Positions 13,724-41,236 are shown, numbered from the stretch's first letter. The stretch: 64,000 nucleotides of DNA from Lepturacanthus savala (GCA_030544235.1 CM060462.1:1041001-1105000); one strand, 5' to 3'. Numbers and translations are program-made. Notes: generated by a model from the sequence alone, not told the origin.

Positions 13724-13987
13724 ATGTACGTCCTGTGCACCCTGGCCGTTCTGACGCTCCACAGCCTCTTCAAGAACCGGAGCCACAGGGCCGTAGAACC
13801 AGGAGGAACCTGGGAGTCTGCGGGGCAGAAGGATCCTCCTGGGGATGGAGCGCCCGCTGAGGGAGGGCCTCGGGGGCCAGGAGGCGATTGGGTGGACCGC
13901 GGTGGACCGACAAGCTGCAGGGTTGAAGCAAAGAGGAGGCGAGTCGGCGGCGTGCGTAATGTCCCCGACAGCAGGAAACGAGTGCAG
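13724..13987 (+). CDS. candidate alternative first coding exon with hydrophobic N-terminus
   Basis: ATG with G at -3, then an 88-codon frame without stop to a donor AGTGCAG|gtgaga, ending phase 0. It starts MYVLCTLAVLTLHSLF, a signal-anchor-like hydrophobic segment, followed by Asn-Arg-Ser and a Gly/Pro-rich, then Lys/Arg-rich stretch (EAKRRRVGG). GC is far above its surroundings. Phase 0 would join KIFC3 exons 3 or 5. It could instead start an unrelated transcript. I do not recognise the peptide. Confidence 0.4.
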
Positions 13988-14333
13988 GTGAGAAGATGGA
14001 AGGTTTAGTCTGAGAAACCTGAGCGCAGACACAGGAAATACATTCATTCATAGAGTTGTGACAAACATCTGCTCTGAGGCAGCAGCAGGAATATATCCGC
14101 TTCACTGGAAGGTAAATTATTGTATGTTTTTGGAAAATTCTGGTCTGTGATTGGTTGGTTGGTCTGCATGGATCAGGTCAAAGGTTTAACCTCAGAGTTC
14201 AGCTGCTGGTCAACAACAACCACAGCAAGTTGTTTGAAGATGTTGAAAACCACCGTTTAATATTAATTAAACCAAACAAACATGGCTGACATGATGAAAT
14301 GAGTTCTTTCACGGCCTGTAGATCTGAGACGTG

Positions 14334-14640
14334 TTTATCACTGATGCAGCACCTGCTCCTCTCTCAACCCTGAGGGTTAAAGATGTCTCCGTAAGTGGAG
14401 ATGAGAAACTGAAGCTGCCTGTTGTGGCTCTGGTTTCCTGCTGTCTAATAGCTGCAGCTGCAGCAGACAACACGGGACAAGGTCCGTCGGTTTTATCAGC
14501 TCTGTGGAATAATGCTGTCGCCTCGGGGTGGGCGGGGCCAGGACAGAGGTGAACCAGCGCGTGAGGATTCTAAAAACTCTGCAGCAGGATTAAAACCCAT
14601 CTGATGATCAGCTGGGAAATATTTGATTCTGACTCAGAAA
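14334..14640. repeat. direct duplication, copy B
   Basis: Second copy of the block at 13241-13610, about 1.09 kb downstream and in the same orientation, on the other side of the candidate exon 13724-13987. It ends with aggattaaaac..catctgatgatcagctg..gaaatatttg, matching 13543-13594. Confidence 0.7.
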
Positions 14641-16038
14641 TCACACACACGATAAATATTTGAGTTTTTATTTAGAAATGCTGTGACTAGGGAATCTCAC
14701 CAGGTTAAACTTCTCCCTCTGGTGGTGCAATGATGTCATTACATCATCTTAAATTCTTCCGCTCCGGGACGGTGGAGGAGCCGATTGATGCTTGTACTTC
14801 CACCAACAACCAGATCAGATCATGGCAGCTGATCAGATCACATGGGACAGGAAGTTGAACACAAGTACAAAATAAAAGTCTGGTTTTATTTCCAGAATTC
14901 AACACGCCATGGTCATTACGGGTCATATTTCAAAGTTTCAGGTATCATTTTGCCCCAATTCATCAGATGAGGAGCTTTTGATCTTTGGCTTGTTTGAGAT
15001 TTAGTTTCACATGAAGTAAATTTACATATTTACAAAAATTGTACCTTCCCATAGTTGAGGTTGAATCAGTTGTCTCTCAGACAAGCAGTTGTTTTAATGC
15101 TCGAGTGGATTTGGATATATATATAAAACATCTTGTTGCTGTATATTATGTGAATTTGTGTAAGTTCTCATGGATTGTTTCTCAGCAGAGACGGATCTCA
15201 TCATGTTGACAGATGATGCAGATCAGCCCGGTTCTGGACCGGGTCCGTGTGTATTCATGTGTTATTTCATTTTATTTTTACTGAAGCAGCGTCAGGCTGT
15301 TATTGTGGGAGGAGCCTCTCTGATTTAAGGCTGCAGAAGTTACAGAAAGGGGCGGGGCTATAACTGGCCTTGATGTGAGGACTGGGGAAGCAATGGTGAA
15401 CAGCTGAAGTGATGAATGCTGATGTTTTACTGCAGACGCTGTGTCTCCTGGTTAACGTCCCGATGGTTCCAGTTAAATCATGTTAAAATTCCTGCTGTTG
15501 GACGGAGACGTTTCCTGTCACATCCAGGGGAATGTGAAGCATCTGATCACATGGTCTCTGTGAAATCCTCCGGCTGGTTACGTGTAGACGGTGGTCAAAG
15601 TCGAGCCTGTGTTACGCAACCAGAGATTCATCATCTGATAATGATAATCCGCCCGCTGACCTCTGGACGCTGCTCTGATATAACACCTAATGTTAAATTC
15701 ACAAGTCCCGTACATATTCTCATTAATGAACTTTGACCTAACGTCGGTGTAACCGGGCTGAGCGAGCAGCTATCGTAGCTCATTAGCTGAGCTGCTAACA
15801 TCCAGTTTTATTCCAGCTCCTGCTTGGACATGTCTGCCTTATTATATGCAATATATTATATATTATGCAATATCTAATAAAATACAGGAAGAAATGGCTG
15901 CTAACATAATCAGTAATTCAAAATGATATCTTTCATTCTCATTCAGCTTTTTCTATTTTTGTCTTTTTGACCCACAATCCTGAACACTAAGTTTATTGTT
16001 TCATCTCTCTCTCTCTCTCTCTCTCTCTGTCGGGGCTG
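14641..16038. other. no gene seen
   Basis: Unique-looking sequence between the duplicated block and the GC-rich leader of the 16275 candidate exon. A CT run at 16004-16028 precedes that leader. Confidence 0.45.
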
Positions 16039-16274
16039 TTGAATATTTCAGGCAGGGGAGGAGCAGCTCTTCACGCTTCGGTTGAGGCTGAAATATTTAT
16101 CTGTATAGCCCTCCTATATGGGGGGGGGCGGGGCTACAGGAGGTTTGATGCTGGTGGTGCTGTTGCTAGGGGAACAGAGAGGGGAGGAAGCTGTGTGTGT
16201 GTGTGTGTGTTGGGGGCAGCGGGCGGCAGTGACACTGATCCTGCTGCTGCATGTCACTGTGAAGCTGCAGCAGG

Positions 16275-16304
16275 ATGCCAGACGGCGAGGCCGCAGCGAG
16301 GGAG
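16275..16304 (+). CDS. candidate alternative first exon (MPDGEAAARE)
   Basis: A GC-rich leader (about 16040-16304, with a GC box GGGGCGGGGC near 16126) ends in ATG, ten codons, and a perfect donor GAG|gtaaga. Phase 0 out. It is followed by no continuing frame, as expected of a short first exon. The partner exon is unknown; KIFC3 exons 3 and 5 are phase-compatible. Confidence 0.33.
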
Positions 16305-16689
16305 GTAAGAACCAGACGAACGATGGAGAGATGGAGGATAGAGAGGAGAAAAGAGACGTGTTGAACGGAATCACGCGGTGAGATGGAGGACGAGCTGCAA
16401 CTGATGCAGAACAGACGGTCGTGTTTCCACTGATGACCTGAATATAATGCAGCACATCGCATATTTATTTTTGATCTGTCTGGATAATCCTCCTATTGTC
16501 TGTTTTCAGTCTGTGTGTGTGTGGTGTGTGTGTGTGTGTGTGTGTGGGGGGGGGGATTCATGCGAGCAGCCGACCAAATTAGATCTTTGATCAGAGCTGC
16601 AGTGACACCGGAACATTTGTAGTAAAAGATGGTCAGTACATGACGTCACTCTACAAAAGGTACTGTGGCCATGTTTTTACTGACAAGAG

Positions 16690-18015
16690 GGCAGTTCACA
16701 GACGTCCAGACGTGTCTGTGGTAACGCGGCTCTAGACGTGTCTGTGGTAACGTGGCTCTAGACGTGTCTGTGGTAACGTGGCTCTAGACGTGTCTGTGGT
16801 ATCGTGGCTCCAGACGTGTCTGTGGTAACGTGGCTCTAGACGTGTCTGTGGTAACGCGGCTCTAGACCTGTCTGTGGTAACGTGGCTTCAGATGTGTCTG
16901 TTGTAACGCGGCTCTAGACGTGTCTGTTGTAACGCGGCTCTAGACGTGTCTGTGGTAACGCGGCTCTAGACGTGTCTGTGGTATCGTGGCTCTAGACGTG
17001 TCTGTGGTAACGTGGCTCTAGACGTGTCTGTGGTAACGTGGCTCTAGACGTGTCTGTGGTATCATGGCTCTAGACGTGTCTGTGGTAACGCGGCTCTAGA
17101 CCTGTCTGTGGTAACACGGCTCTAGACGTGTCTGTGGTATCATTGCTCTAGACGTGTCTGTGGTATCATGGCTCTAGACGTGTCTGTGGTAACGTGGCTC
17201 TAGACGTGTCTGTGGTAACGTGGCTCTAGACGTGTCTGTGGTAACATGGACAGTATCACGGTGCTACAGACGTGTCTGTAATAACACGGCTCCAGATCTG
17301 TCTGTGGTAACACGGCTCCAGACGTGTCTGTGGTAACATGGCTCAGACGTTCAGACCTGTCTGTGGTAAAATGGCTCTAGACGTGTCTGTGGCGACACAG
17401 CTGAAATGTGTCTGTGGTAACATGGACAGTATCATAGTGCTACAGACGTGTCTGTGGTAACGTGGCTCTAGACGTGTCTGTAGTAACATGGCTCAGACGT
17501 TCAGACATGTCTGTGGCGACACAGCTGAAACGTGTCTGTGGTAACACGGACAGTATCACGGTGCTACAGACGTGTCTGTGGTAACACGGACAGTATCACG
17601 GTGCTACAGACGTGTCTGTGGTAACATGGACAGTATCACGGTGCTACAGACGTGTCTGTGGTAACATGGACAGTATCACGGTGCTACAGATGTGTCTGTG
17701 GTAACACGGACAGTATCACGGTGCTACAGACCTGTCTGTGGTAACACGGCTCTAGACGTGTCTGTGGTAACACGGACAGTATCATGGTGCTACAGATGTG
17801 TCTGTGGTAACACGGCTCTAGACGTGTCTGTAGTAACATGGCTCAGACGTTCAGACGTGTCTGTAGTAACATGGCTCAGACGTTCAGACGTGTCTGTGAC
17901 GACACAGCTGAGACGTGTCTGTGGTAACACGGACAGTATCATGGTGCTACAGACGTGTCTGTAGTAACATGGCTCAAACGTTCAGACGTGTCTGTGACGA
18001 CACAGCTGAGACGTG
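16690..18015. repeat. 26-bp minisatellite with a compound 3' half
   Basis: To about 17270 the unit is 26 bp (gacgtgtctgtggtaacg plus tggctcta). After that, units of about 40 bp appear with an added acggacagtatcacggtgct segment, and other forms with gctcagacgttcaga or cgacacagctga. The mosaic suggests several rounds of unequal exchange. The open frame through it is repeat translation. Confidence 0.95.
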
Positions 18016-19621
18016 TGGAACATCTGTGGACATTGATTTGAAGTTTGCTGAAGCTTCTATTAAGTGTTTTAAGTTTCAGTGATGATTCTGTTTCCTTGTG
18101 GTTCTGTAAACCGACTCCTGCTGAAAAACCGTCCGTTTGACCCGATAAACGAATTAATTTACACCAGGAAACGACTTTTGATGGTATTTGACCTGATGTG
18201 AGAATGCAGAGTCACAGCTGTGCTGCTGCTTGTGTTGTAGTGAAGTGTCTGACTTTGGAAACACACTGAGATGATCTGACCCAGTTAGAGGAGGAGGGGG
18301 AGGGGCTCAGTCTGCAGGAAGTAAAGAGGAGCAGCATCATTATCATAAGATTGTTGCTACGTTATGTTTTTCCTTTCATCTTATGGTTGATGATTGTTCA
18401 TCTTTAAATGTTATAATTCTGATAAATGAACAAAAGAATCTAAAGATGAACTAAAATCCTCCACCTCCATCAATTGTCACTTCTGATATTTGAGATTAAT
18501 AGATTTAATAATCTAATAATCACATATATTATGAGTAGTGTTTGTCTTCTTAACATTTTTTTAGCACTTTTTCCCATTATTTGTATTTATATCATTTTAA
18601 TTATTGAAAAGACTAATTGTTACTAAAATTTCAGTTCTATTAATCCTATAATATTCTATTAATGGAGCAGACTCCAGAGAGCTGAAAGGTTTGATAAAAG
18701 CTTTGTTAATGGTGGAGGTTAGCCAGTCACTAACAGCAACTAACGATCAGAACCTGCATTAATTGATTAGTTGTCTGTAAATCTGTCCATCAGTTTCTCC
18801 TAAAGTCAAAGTTAACACCAGAACACTTTGGACTCAGAGAATCTTTCTGCATAAGAAACGACTACAGACATGGATCTTTTATAACTTCTTTGTACTATAA
18901 GATTTGTGATCAATAACCATCAGTTTATTCTCTGGCTCCGCCCACTCATTCTGTGTTGTGACCTCTGTAGAGGTTAACTCCTCCTCCTTCTTCAGAGACA
19001 GCAGACATCTTTTCCCCTTGCACCATTATACCATTATTACTGATCTTTGCAGTATTGCATGTGCGTGCCTATGTATCCCTAAAGCTTTAATCCACACTTT
19101 CACAACCAGTGTGTGTGTGTGTGTTAGTGTAATACCTTCTTATCCTTTAAGGGTTTAAATATAAATGGAATGCAGATGTGAGGTAAACTCATTGTTGTGA
19201 AATGCTGCTGCATGTTAGTGTTTACAGCAGAGAGGACAGACTGAAAGTCCAGGCGACATGTTCAGGGTCATTCATGATGATTATTATTATTTAGCTGTGT
19301 AATAATGAAACAGTGACGATGCAGCTGCAGCTGATGTGTAGCTGGAGGTCACATGACAGTGAATTAGCAGAATCATTGGTTGAGTTATGTATGATGTTTA
19401 GTATTTTGAAGAAGTTTATTGATGTTGATTACAGTGATTTATACCATGATGCATTAAAGTTAATGAAGTTAAATGTATATATGAGGAACCTTTATCCTCT
19501 CTCTATCTTCCATTTCTTTCTTTTCTCTGTGAATTTACACAAATCTTCTGTGTTGATAAGAAAATTTCAACAGCAACATAATATCTTAAACGTTTATGTC
19601 CACGTGATGTTTCTCTTATTT

Positions 19622-19661
<40 letters not shown>

Positions 19662-19772
19662 AAAGGCTTCTCAATACTGACATGAAGCTAATTAACATGA
19701 AGTGTAGAATCAGCCTCATGGTGAAGGTCATTCTTTGTGTGATCATTTCCAGATGCAAATGCAGAAATATCC
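18016..19772. other. no gene seen
   Basis: AT-rich, with short frames lacking coding character. It ends at the LINE tail. Confidence 0.5.
19625..19658. repeat. (AT)17 microsatellite
   Basis: Pure TA run about 115 nt before the L2-like LINE tail. Confidence 0.95.
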
Positions 19773-20920
19773 TATTTTTTTTTCAATTCACTTTATTTTT
19801 ATAGCCCAATTTTACAACACAGTTGTCTCAAAGTGCTTTACAAAATCCAGTCCAAAGTGACTCAGACATCCCCCGTCCTTAGACCCTCCTTCTCGGCAAG
19901 GAAAAACTCAAAAACCCAGTGGGAAAAAGGAGAAACCTCGAGGAGGACCACAGTGAAGGAGAGATCCACTCCCATGGACGGACAGGCTATAGATGAATCA
20001 GGACTGACAGACATCTATCTGATGATGAAATAATAGTCTTTAAAGATGTTTCAGTCTGTAGAGATGCCGTAGGGTGGGGGCAGAAGGGCGGGTCCAACCA
20101 GGCAGGTGAAGGTTCATCAGGGGCCTCGATGAGTCGCATCAGGAGTCGTCATCGTTGGGCCTCGTGCAGATGAACTGAAACAGTAGCCACTCCCCCGAAG
20201 GGGAGTGGGGAGAAGGACTCTGGGTGAATAGTGATGTAAAGACCAAGTATAAAGTAGATCCTGTTTATTAATGACAGTGGTGCATGGTACCAGAGCTCCT
20301 AGGGCAGCTTAGACTGAACTGTGGTTTTAAGTCTACCTTTAACTACCCTGACCATAGGCCTTTTGAAACAGAAATGTTTTTAGTCTAGCCTTAAATGCAC
20401 AGACTGTGTCGGCCTCTTTAATATTAATTGGGAGTTGGTTCCATAAGATAGGGGCTTGGTAGCTAAAGGCTCTAGCTCCTACTGTGCTTTTATGGACCCG
20501 TGGAACTACCAGTAGACCTGCATTCTGAGACCGCAGTGTTCTATTTGGATGGTACGGGACCAGAGCATCTTTAAGATAAGAAGGGCCCATCCCATTAATG
20601 GTTTTATAAGTGAGGAGTAGGATTTTAAATTTAATTCTAAACTCAACAGGAAGCCAATGAAGGGCTTGGAGTATGGGGGTGATGTGTTCTCTTCTATTAG
20701 TTCCTGTTAGTAAACGAGCCGCTGCGTTTTGAACCAGCTGAAAACTTTTTAGGGAACTTTTAGGACACGCTACTAATAGGGAGTTACAGTAATCTAGTCT
20801 AGATGTAACAAACGCATGGATCCTAGAATCACTAATAACTAAATATTCAGCTTCTCTGACGATGTCAGTAAACTTCTGGCTGCCTTCATCGTTTCCATGG
20901 ATACAGTAAATAGACTGCAC
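19773..20920 (-). mobile_element. 5'-truncated L2-like non-LTR retrotransposon
   Basis: On the - strand, 20872 to 20339 encodes the C-terminal part of a LINE reverse-transcriptase protein: HAFVTSRLDYCNSLLVACPK, LVQNAAARLLTGT, REHITPILQALHWLPVEFRI and ARAFSYQAPILWNQLP, then a stop. A 3'UTR of about 560 nt follows to 19773, ending in a short A-rich tail (T run on the + strand). Typical dead-on-arrival insertion: the 5' part of the ORF is absent. It lies in the presumed first intron of KIFC3, antisense to the gene. Confidence 0.85.
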
Positions 20921-21828
20921 AGACGCTGTGAAAATGTAATTTAACTTATTTCAGTTTATTTCTTGGTTCCTGATGATGACATAATCTTGTTTATTCAGTA
21001 TGTTAAGGAGGAAATGTTAAAAACACTGAGATGTTTGTAAATTAGTCTGGAAAAGTGTGATTTTTTATTTTTTTAATAAAGATGAACCGTGAGTGTCCCT
21101 GCTGGGCAGTCGAGGGTAAAAGAGGATTACAGCAGATTACAGCTGGTTAATGTTGTTAATCCTGGTGAAGATGCAGCAGAGCCACCTGTCTCCAGGTGAG
21201 TGTCCCTGCAGGTTAAACCACTGAAGCCTACGACCATTAATCTAGCACTTAAAAAATAATATATATAATTATATATAATCAAAAAAAGTTTCCTAGTGCT
21301 TCTTCTCATGTACGTCATTAACTTCCTCCCCTTCCTCCTGAGGATTATTATGATTTCCAACCCTGATGTATTTTAATATGTAATCATTCATATCTATTTA
21401 ACCAGTCCAGTCTCTAGAATAAGCCCCATACAAGACTTTTTAGAGTTTTTATGGGCATTTATGTGCAAGCAGCAACTATAATAAACTATAATATGAAAAT
21501 ATCACATTTTCTGCAAAGAAAAGAGAACAAAAGGAAAGAAATAGAGCTGAGCAGCAACGTGTGTGTGTGTGTGTGTGAGCAGGTGAACAGATTTAAAATC
21601 CCTTTTAAACACTGCTTTTAAAAGAGGAAAAGAGCTTTTATAAAACTCATAACGCAGCAGCTTGGTGCATTGAGTGTTTTTATGCTGTCCGCCTCTTTTC
21701 TGCTTATTGCTGCATTAGTTTTGTTTTGTCCGGTTGATTTTGGCTGTTGGTGCTGAGTATTTACGATTATTGTTTAAATGTTTGATATATTTGATGCTAT
21801 TTATATTTGATGCTGCAGCAGCAGCAGC

Positions 21829-21927
21829 ATGCTGGGCTGGGTGGGAAGTCTGATCAACAAGAACTGGTCTGACAGAGAACGCCTGGTCCATCCTGCAGAG
21901 CCAGCTGCTCACTGCGGACAGGGATGG
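21829..21927 (+). CDS. candidate alternative first exon (MLGWVGSLINKNWSDRE)
   Basis: ATG after a (CAG)n run, 33 codons without stop, then donor GGATGG|gtaaga at 21928. Phase 0 out. Trp-rich start with balanced codon use. A repeat-derived stretch follows the donor. The frame's length could be chance; the excellent donor and phase match to KIFC3 exons raise interest. Confidence 0.28.
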
Positions 21928-21952
21928 GTAAGAACAGAGGTTTCTGTAACTT

Positions 21953-22200
21953 TCATTCAGCAGACGCTTTTATACAAAGCGACGTGTATCTGAGTTTAAA
22001 CAACACAGCAGGGAAGTCGTCTGGAAAGAATAACGTGAGTAAAAGTAGGTTCCAGCCTGACAGGACGGAGGAGGCAGTAGAAATAGAAGCCACGTCCCCG
22101 TTTTCCATTTTTAAATTCAGTCCATCCAGTCAAGAGGCTCCAACACTGAGAGGAGTCAAACATGCACCCAGGGGTCCAATCTGGCCAAGAGTGCACCTTA
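21953..22200. repeat. teleost interspersed-repeat fragment
   Basis: The run cattcagcagacgcttttat..acaaagcgacgtgtatctgag is a phrase that recurs at the ends of many fish short repeats in my recollection. No coding support. Assigned to repeat sequence rather than exon. Confidence 0.35.
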
Positions 22201-23956
22201 AATATATCAAATATAGTTATAAAATATAGTTAACGCAGTAGATTTTAAATAAAATGCATGAATACAGATTCACTGAAACATCATATTTTTGAAATTGCAC
22301 TTTTTTTTCTGATATCATCTTTTCTGTTTTGTAAATTGAAGGTTAATTAATCGTGTAAACATTTGTAATTCATTCATTTAAATATAAAGAGGATAAATTT
22401 GTGTTATTTCTGGATTATGTTTTACTGTTCTGGCCCACCTCTGGAGTCTGACACCTCTGGTTTAATGACTCAGGCCCTGTTGTGATGGTAGAACCAGGCC
22501 TTCATTATCCATCTCTATGAAGTGCTGCAAAAGGGAACATGTGTAGCTGCTGCATCTTCTGCTGTGGGACCTGTTTAGTCCATTAATGGTTTTGACTCAC
22601 ATTGCTGAACCGGTTTCATTCAACCATTGAGAGCTGCAACTATTAGTCAGTTGATTGATTAGTTGCCAACTATTTCTGGTTGCTTTAGTCCTCTATAATG
22701 ATCTTTGGGTTGTGGACTGTTGGTCTGGATCATTTTAAGCCTTTTTTTCTGAACCAAACACAAAATTGTTGTTAGTTGCAAACTTATAAGCAACTAAATG
22801 CAGCATCTGTGGAAAGTGCATGCAGCCATTCAGGAGGGGTGTGTGTGTGTGTGTGTGAGAGAGAGTGTGTGTGAGAGAGAGTGATGAGAGTCTGGACCAG
22901 GGGTTGATCTTCCTGATGATGGACCTTGAAGGGTAGTTGCTCATCAATCATGACCTCCAGGTTTCAGGCATGAAGGAGAAGAATAGGAAGAGGTAAATAT
23001 CTGCAGAGCAGTGGGATGAGGAGCCATGGAGCCTTTGATTGCTGCTTATTGAGAAGAGAAGGGAACCAAGTACGGACCCGTCAGAAACCTGGTTCCAGAT
23101 AGTCTGACCGAGCTCCAGGACTTTGACAGGAACGGAGGACATTTCATTATGAGGCGGCTGGGAGCCAAGTCCTCGCTGCAAAGTCAGCAGCCACAGACTG
23201 ACCTCATGGTTCTGCTGATTCATTTAGCTGCACAACACTCAGATATGTGATTTATCTGCGGTTTGAAATGTTCTTCTTAAATATAACACATTTACATTTA
23301 AATTGTATTTAAATATTCATTTATCTTCACCTGTGTCCTGTTGACACACGTTAAAGGCTCCATGAAAAGAAGGAATTAATTGTTCATGTGTCTCTTGGTA
23401 TTCACCAAATATATTCAAATTAAATTTGTTAGTGTTTTTACATCAAAATGGATAAATTCCATTGTTCATCTTCCTGTAAAACCTGTGAACAAAGTCACAA
23501 AATATGATTTAACTCCCATTTCATGGAGCCTTTAATAAACAAACTGTGGCTGCACCACTAAAGACTGACCTCATCTGTGATTCATTTAATTACACATTTA
23601 AAGGGGCCCATTTTGCCATTTCCCATTTTTAATATTTAAAATGTCATTACCCATTTAACATTAGCATGTTTTATGGTGCAAAGGCATCTAGTTTGACCCC
23701 AGACATCCAGGAAGGAGGTTACATGGATCTGCATGCAGCCCGGTTCCTGCAGCACTGCAGAGAAGTTATTCTTATTCACAGTTAATGAAGAAACACAGGG
23801 ACTAAATATTATCAAGCTGGGACCCCTTTAATGTCCAACTCCACATGAAAACCACTGACGATATTCTCTGCTGTTGTAAAATCATTTTTTTATGAATCCA
23901 CCAGATGCATAGTTTACAGTAAAAGTGCATATTTGTATTATTTGAGTTTAACAGTG

Positions 23957-23994
<38 letters not shown>

Positions 23995-24011
23995 GGTGTC
24001 GTCTTCTGCAG
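22201..24011. other. no gene seen
   Basis: AT-rich with a GT/GA run at 22840-22882 and the (GT)17 upstream of KIFC3 exon 1. Confidence 0.5.
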
Positions 24012-24050
24012 CCGGTCCAGCGGTCCAGCGCTCTGTTCAGCCCGGCGGTC

Positions 24051-39464
<15,414 letters not shown>

Positions 39465-39469
39465 GACGA

Positions 39470-39551
39470 CCAGGTCTGAGTGACGTTGATGACCAGGTCT
39501 GAGTGACGTTGATGACCAGGTCAGAGTGACGTTGATGACCAGGTCTGAGTG
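39470..39551. repeat. 23-bp tandem repeat at the start of the KIFC3 3'UTR
   Basis: gaccaggtctgagtgacgtt plus gat repeated about 3.5 times, starting a few bases after the stop. Each unit includes TGACGT. Confidence 0.85.
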
Positions 39552-40430
39552 CAGGGTGGCGTCCACCACCTTGAGTCTCCTTTGCACCAGGCTCCTCCTC
39601 CTCCTCCTCAGAACCTGCAGCAAAAACTGACCTTTCCAGGGTAGAAACCCTCTAATCTCCACAGACTCTGATCAGCCGTCTGTCAGCAGAGAATATCGCC
39701 AAATACATTGATTTCCGTGTCTTCTTGCTGTGGTGACTGGTTTTTACGACCCAACAGGACGTTGGGGGACGTTCCGTCTGATCTGAACTGAAACTCTAGC
39801 GTCGCTTTCTCTCCCCCTGAGAATCAGTATATGCTTTCCAATCACAGTATTTCTTTCATTGTTTCTTTGTAAAGTTGCACTTTAAACTTCTAGATTATGT
39901 TCTAACCCACAATCCGAGATGTGGTTGATTATAATATATGCATAACATGGTTTATATATTTATGTTTGACATGCTTTAATCTTTTATTTTATTTTTTTTT
40001 TGGAGGATGTGATCATGGATCCATCTTCACGTCCTCATCGTCCTCTTTGATCCAATCAGGGTACTACGCTGATACCGAGCTGTCCAATAGGATGAGAGCA
40101 ATACTCAGACCCCTCTCCTGTACAGGATGTGTTTTCTTCTGTTCCTGTGGATGTTTGTTTCCTGCTTCATGCTTCATTCACGCTGACGGTGTTTCCTCCG
40201 TGTGCAGCTCCTCACATCAGCTCCGTGTCAAACAGAAGACGTGTCAGAGCGAGCGGCGAGCTGGAGGAGTGTGTGTGTGTGTGCGTGTGTGCGTGTGTGT
40301 GTGTGCGTGTGTGTTGTAGCTGTAGTTAACAGGAATGCTTAGAAACCCCTGAGCTGCTGTGTTGTTGCCCCCAACATCAACGTGTCTGCTTGCTTCGTCT
40401 CTACAGGTTGATTTTTTGTATTCCCTTTTT

Positions 40431-40436
40431 AATAAA
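40431..40436 (+). terminator. KIFC3 polyadenylation signal AATAAA
   Basis: First canonical AATAAA after the KIFC3 stop, in ccctttttaataaatactc, followed by an A-rich run (caaacaaaaaacc) and then GT/T-rich sequence. Actual cleavage is not shown by sequence alone. Confidence 0.6.
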
Positions 40437-41145
40437 TACTCAAACAAAAAACCTCTCTAGTCTGTGGCTGTAAATAAATCTAATTAATTAATGTAGTGAC
40501 ATTTATTGAAGGTTTTTCCCTCATTTTTAAGGAAAAAGATGTTCATGAACTGAAGGAAGTTTGTGATCGTGTGTTTTAAATTGTCCATAAGATTAAGACT
40601 AAAATCATTACATGTTTTTTCTTTTATTCACACATTTATCTATTAATACTTTTACAGTTTCAACTAGAGCTGAAAACCAGTTCACCCTCAACATCAAATT
40701 GAAGCTCATACGTAATAATTGATATATTTTTAAATTACACAGATGAATTTGTTATACAGAACAATAGATTTTCTGTTTTTATACAAAAAATTAGATTTAT
40801 TCAGACATTTTTTAAGTTATGGCGCTTTTTTCACGGTTTATTTGTAACCGCATCACATCTGTCGTCTGTCGTCACTCAGCTTTTCAACGTTTTTATATAG
40901 AAATTAATTTCTATGTTTGACATCATGCAAATACAGAAACTCCTGAAGCTTGAACGTCCAGACACAGAATGTCGTCTTGTGACATGTTGATCATGCAGAT
41001 AAATTCTGTGATTCCCTCAGATTCAGTTTCACAAAGTTAAATACAGTTCAGAAGGTTTCTGCGTCTTTTTCTTATCAGGGTAGTGATTCAATCAGCTGTT
41101 TAAATACGGCGGAAGTTAGAGTCGGTTTCAAAGTCGATATGAGGA

Positions 41146-41236
41146 TTCTACCTGTTCACCAGGTAAATTCTACCTGTTCACCAGGTAAATTCTACCTGTT
41201 CACCAGGTAAATTCTACCTGTTCACCAGGTAAACAC
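41146..41236. repeat. 22-bp tandem repeat, 4 units, each self-complementary
   Basis: attctacctgttcaccaggt plus aa, four copies. Each unit has ACCTG..CAGGT, a 5-bp stem with a TTCAC loop. Confidence 0.9.

Larger units (their letters stand above)
39465..40456 (+). other. KIFC3: KIFC3 3'UTR
   Basis: It opens with about 3.5 copies of a 23-bp tandem unit around GACCAGGTCTGAGTGACG (39470-39551). A CTCCTC run lies near 39592 and a GT/GC microsatellite at 40268-40314. It ends about 20 nt after an AATAAA. The end is inferred from that signal. Confidence 0.65.

Noticed and set aside
17692..17964. 90-codon frame with repeated VSVVTRTV words
   Set aside because: Translation of the 26/40-bp minisatellite only.
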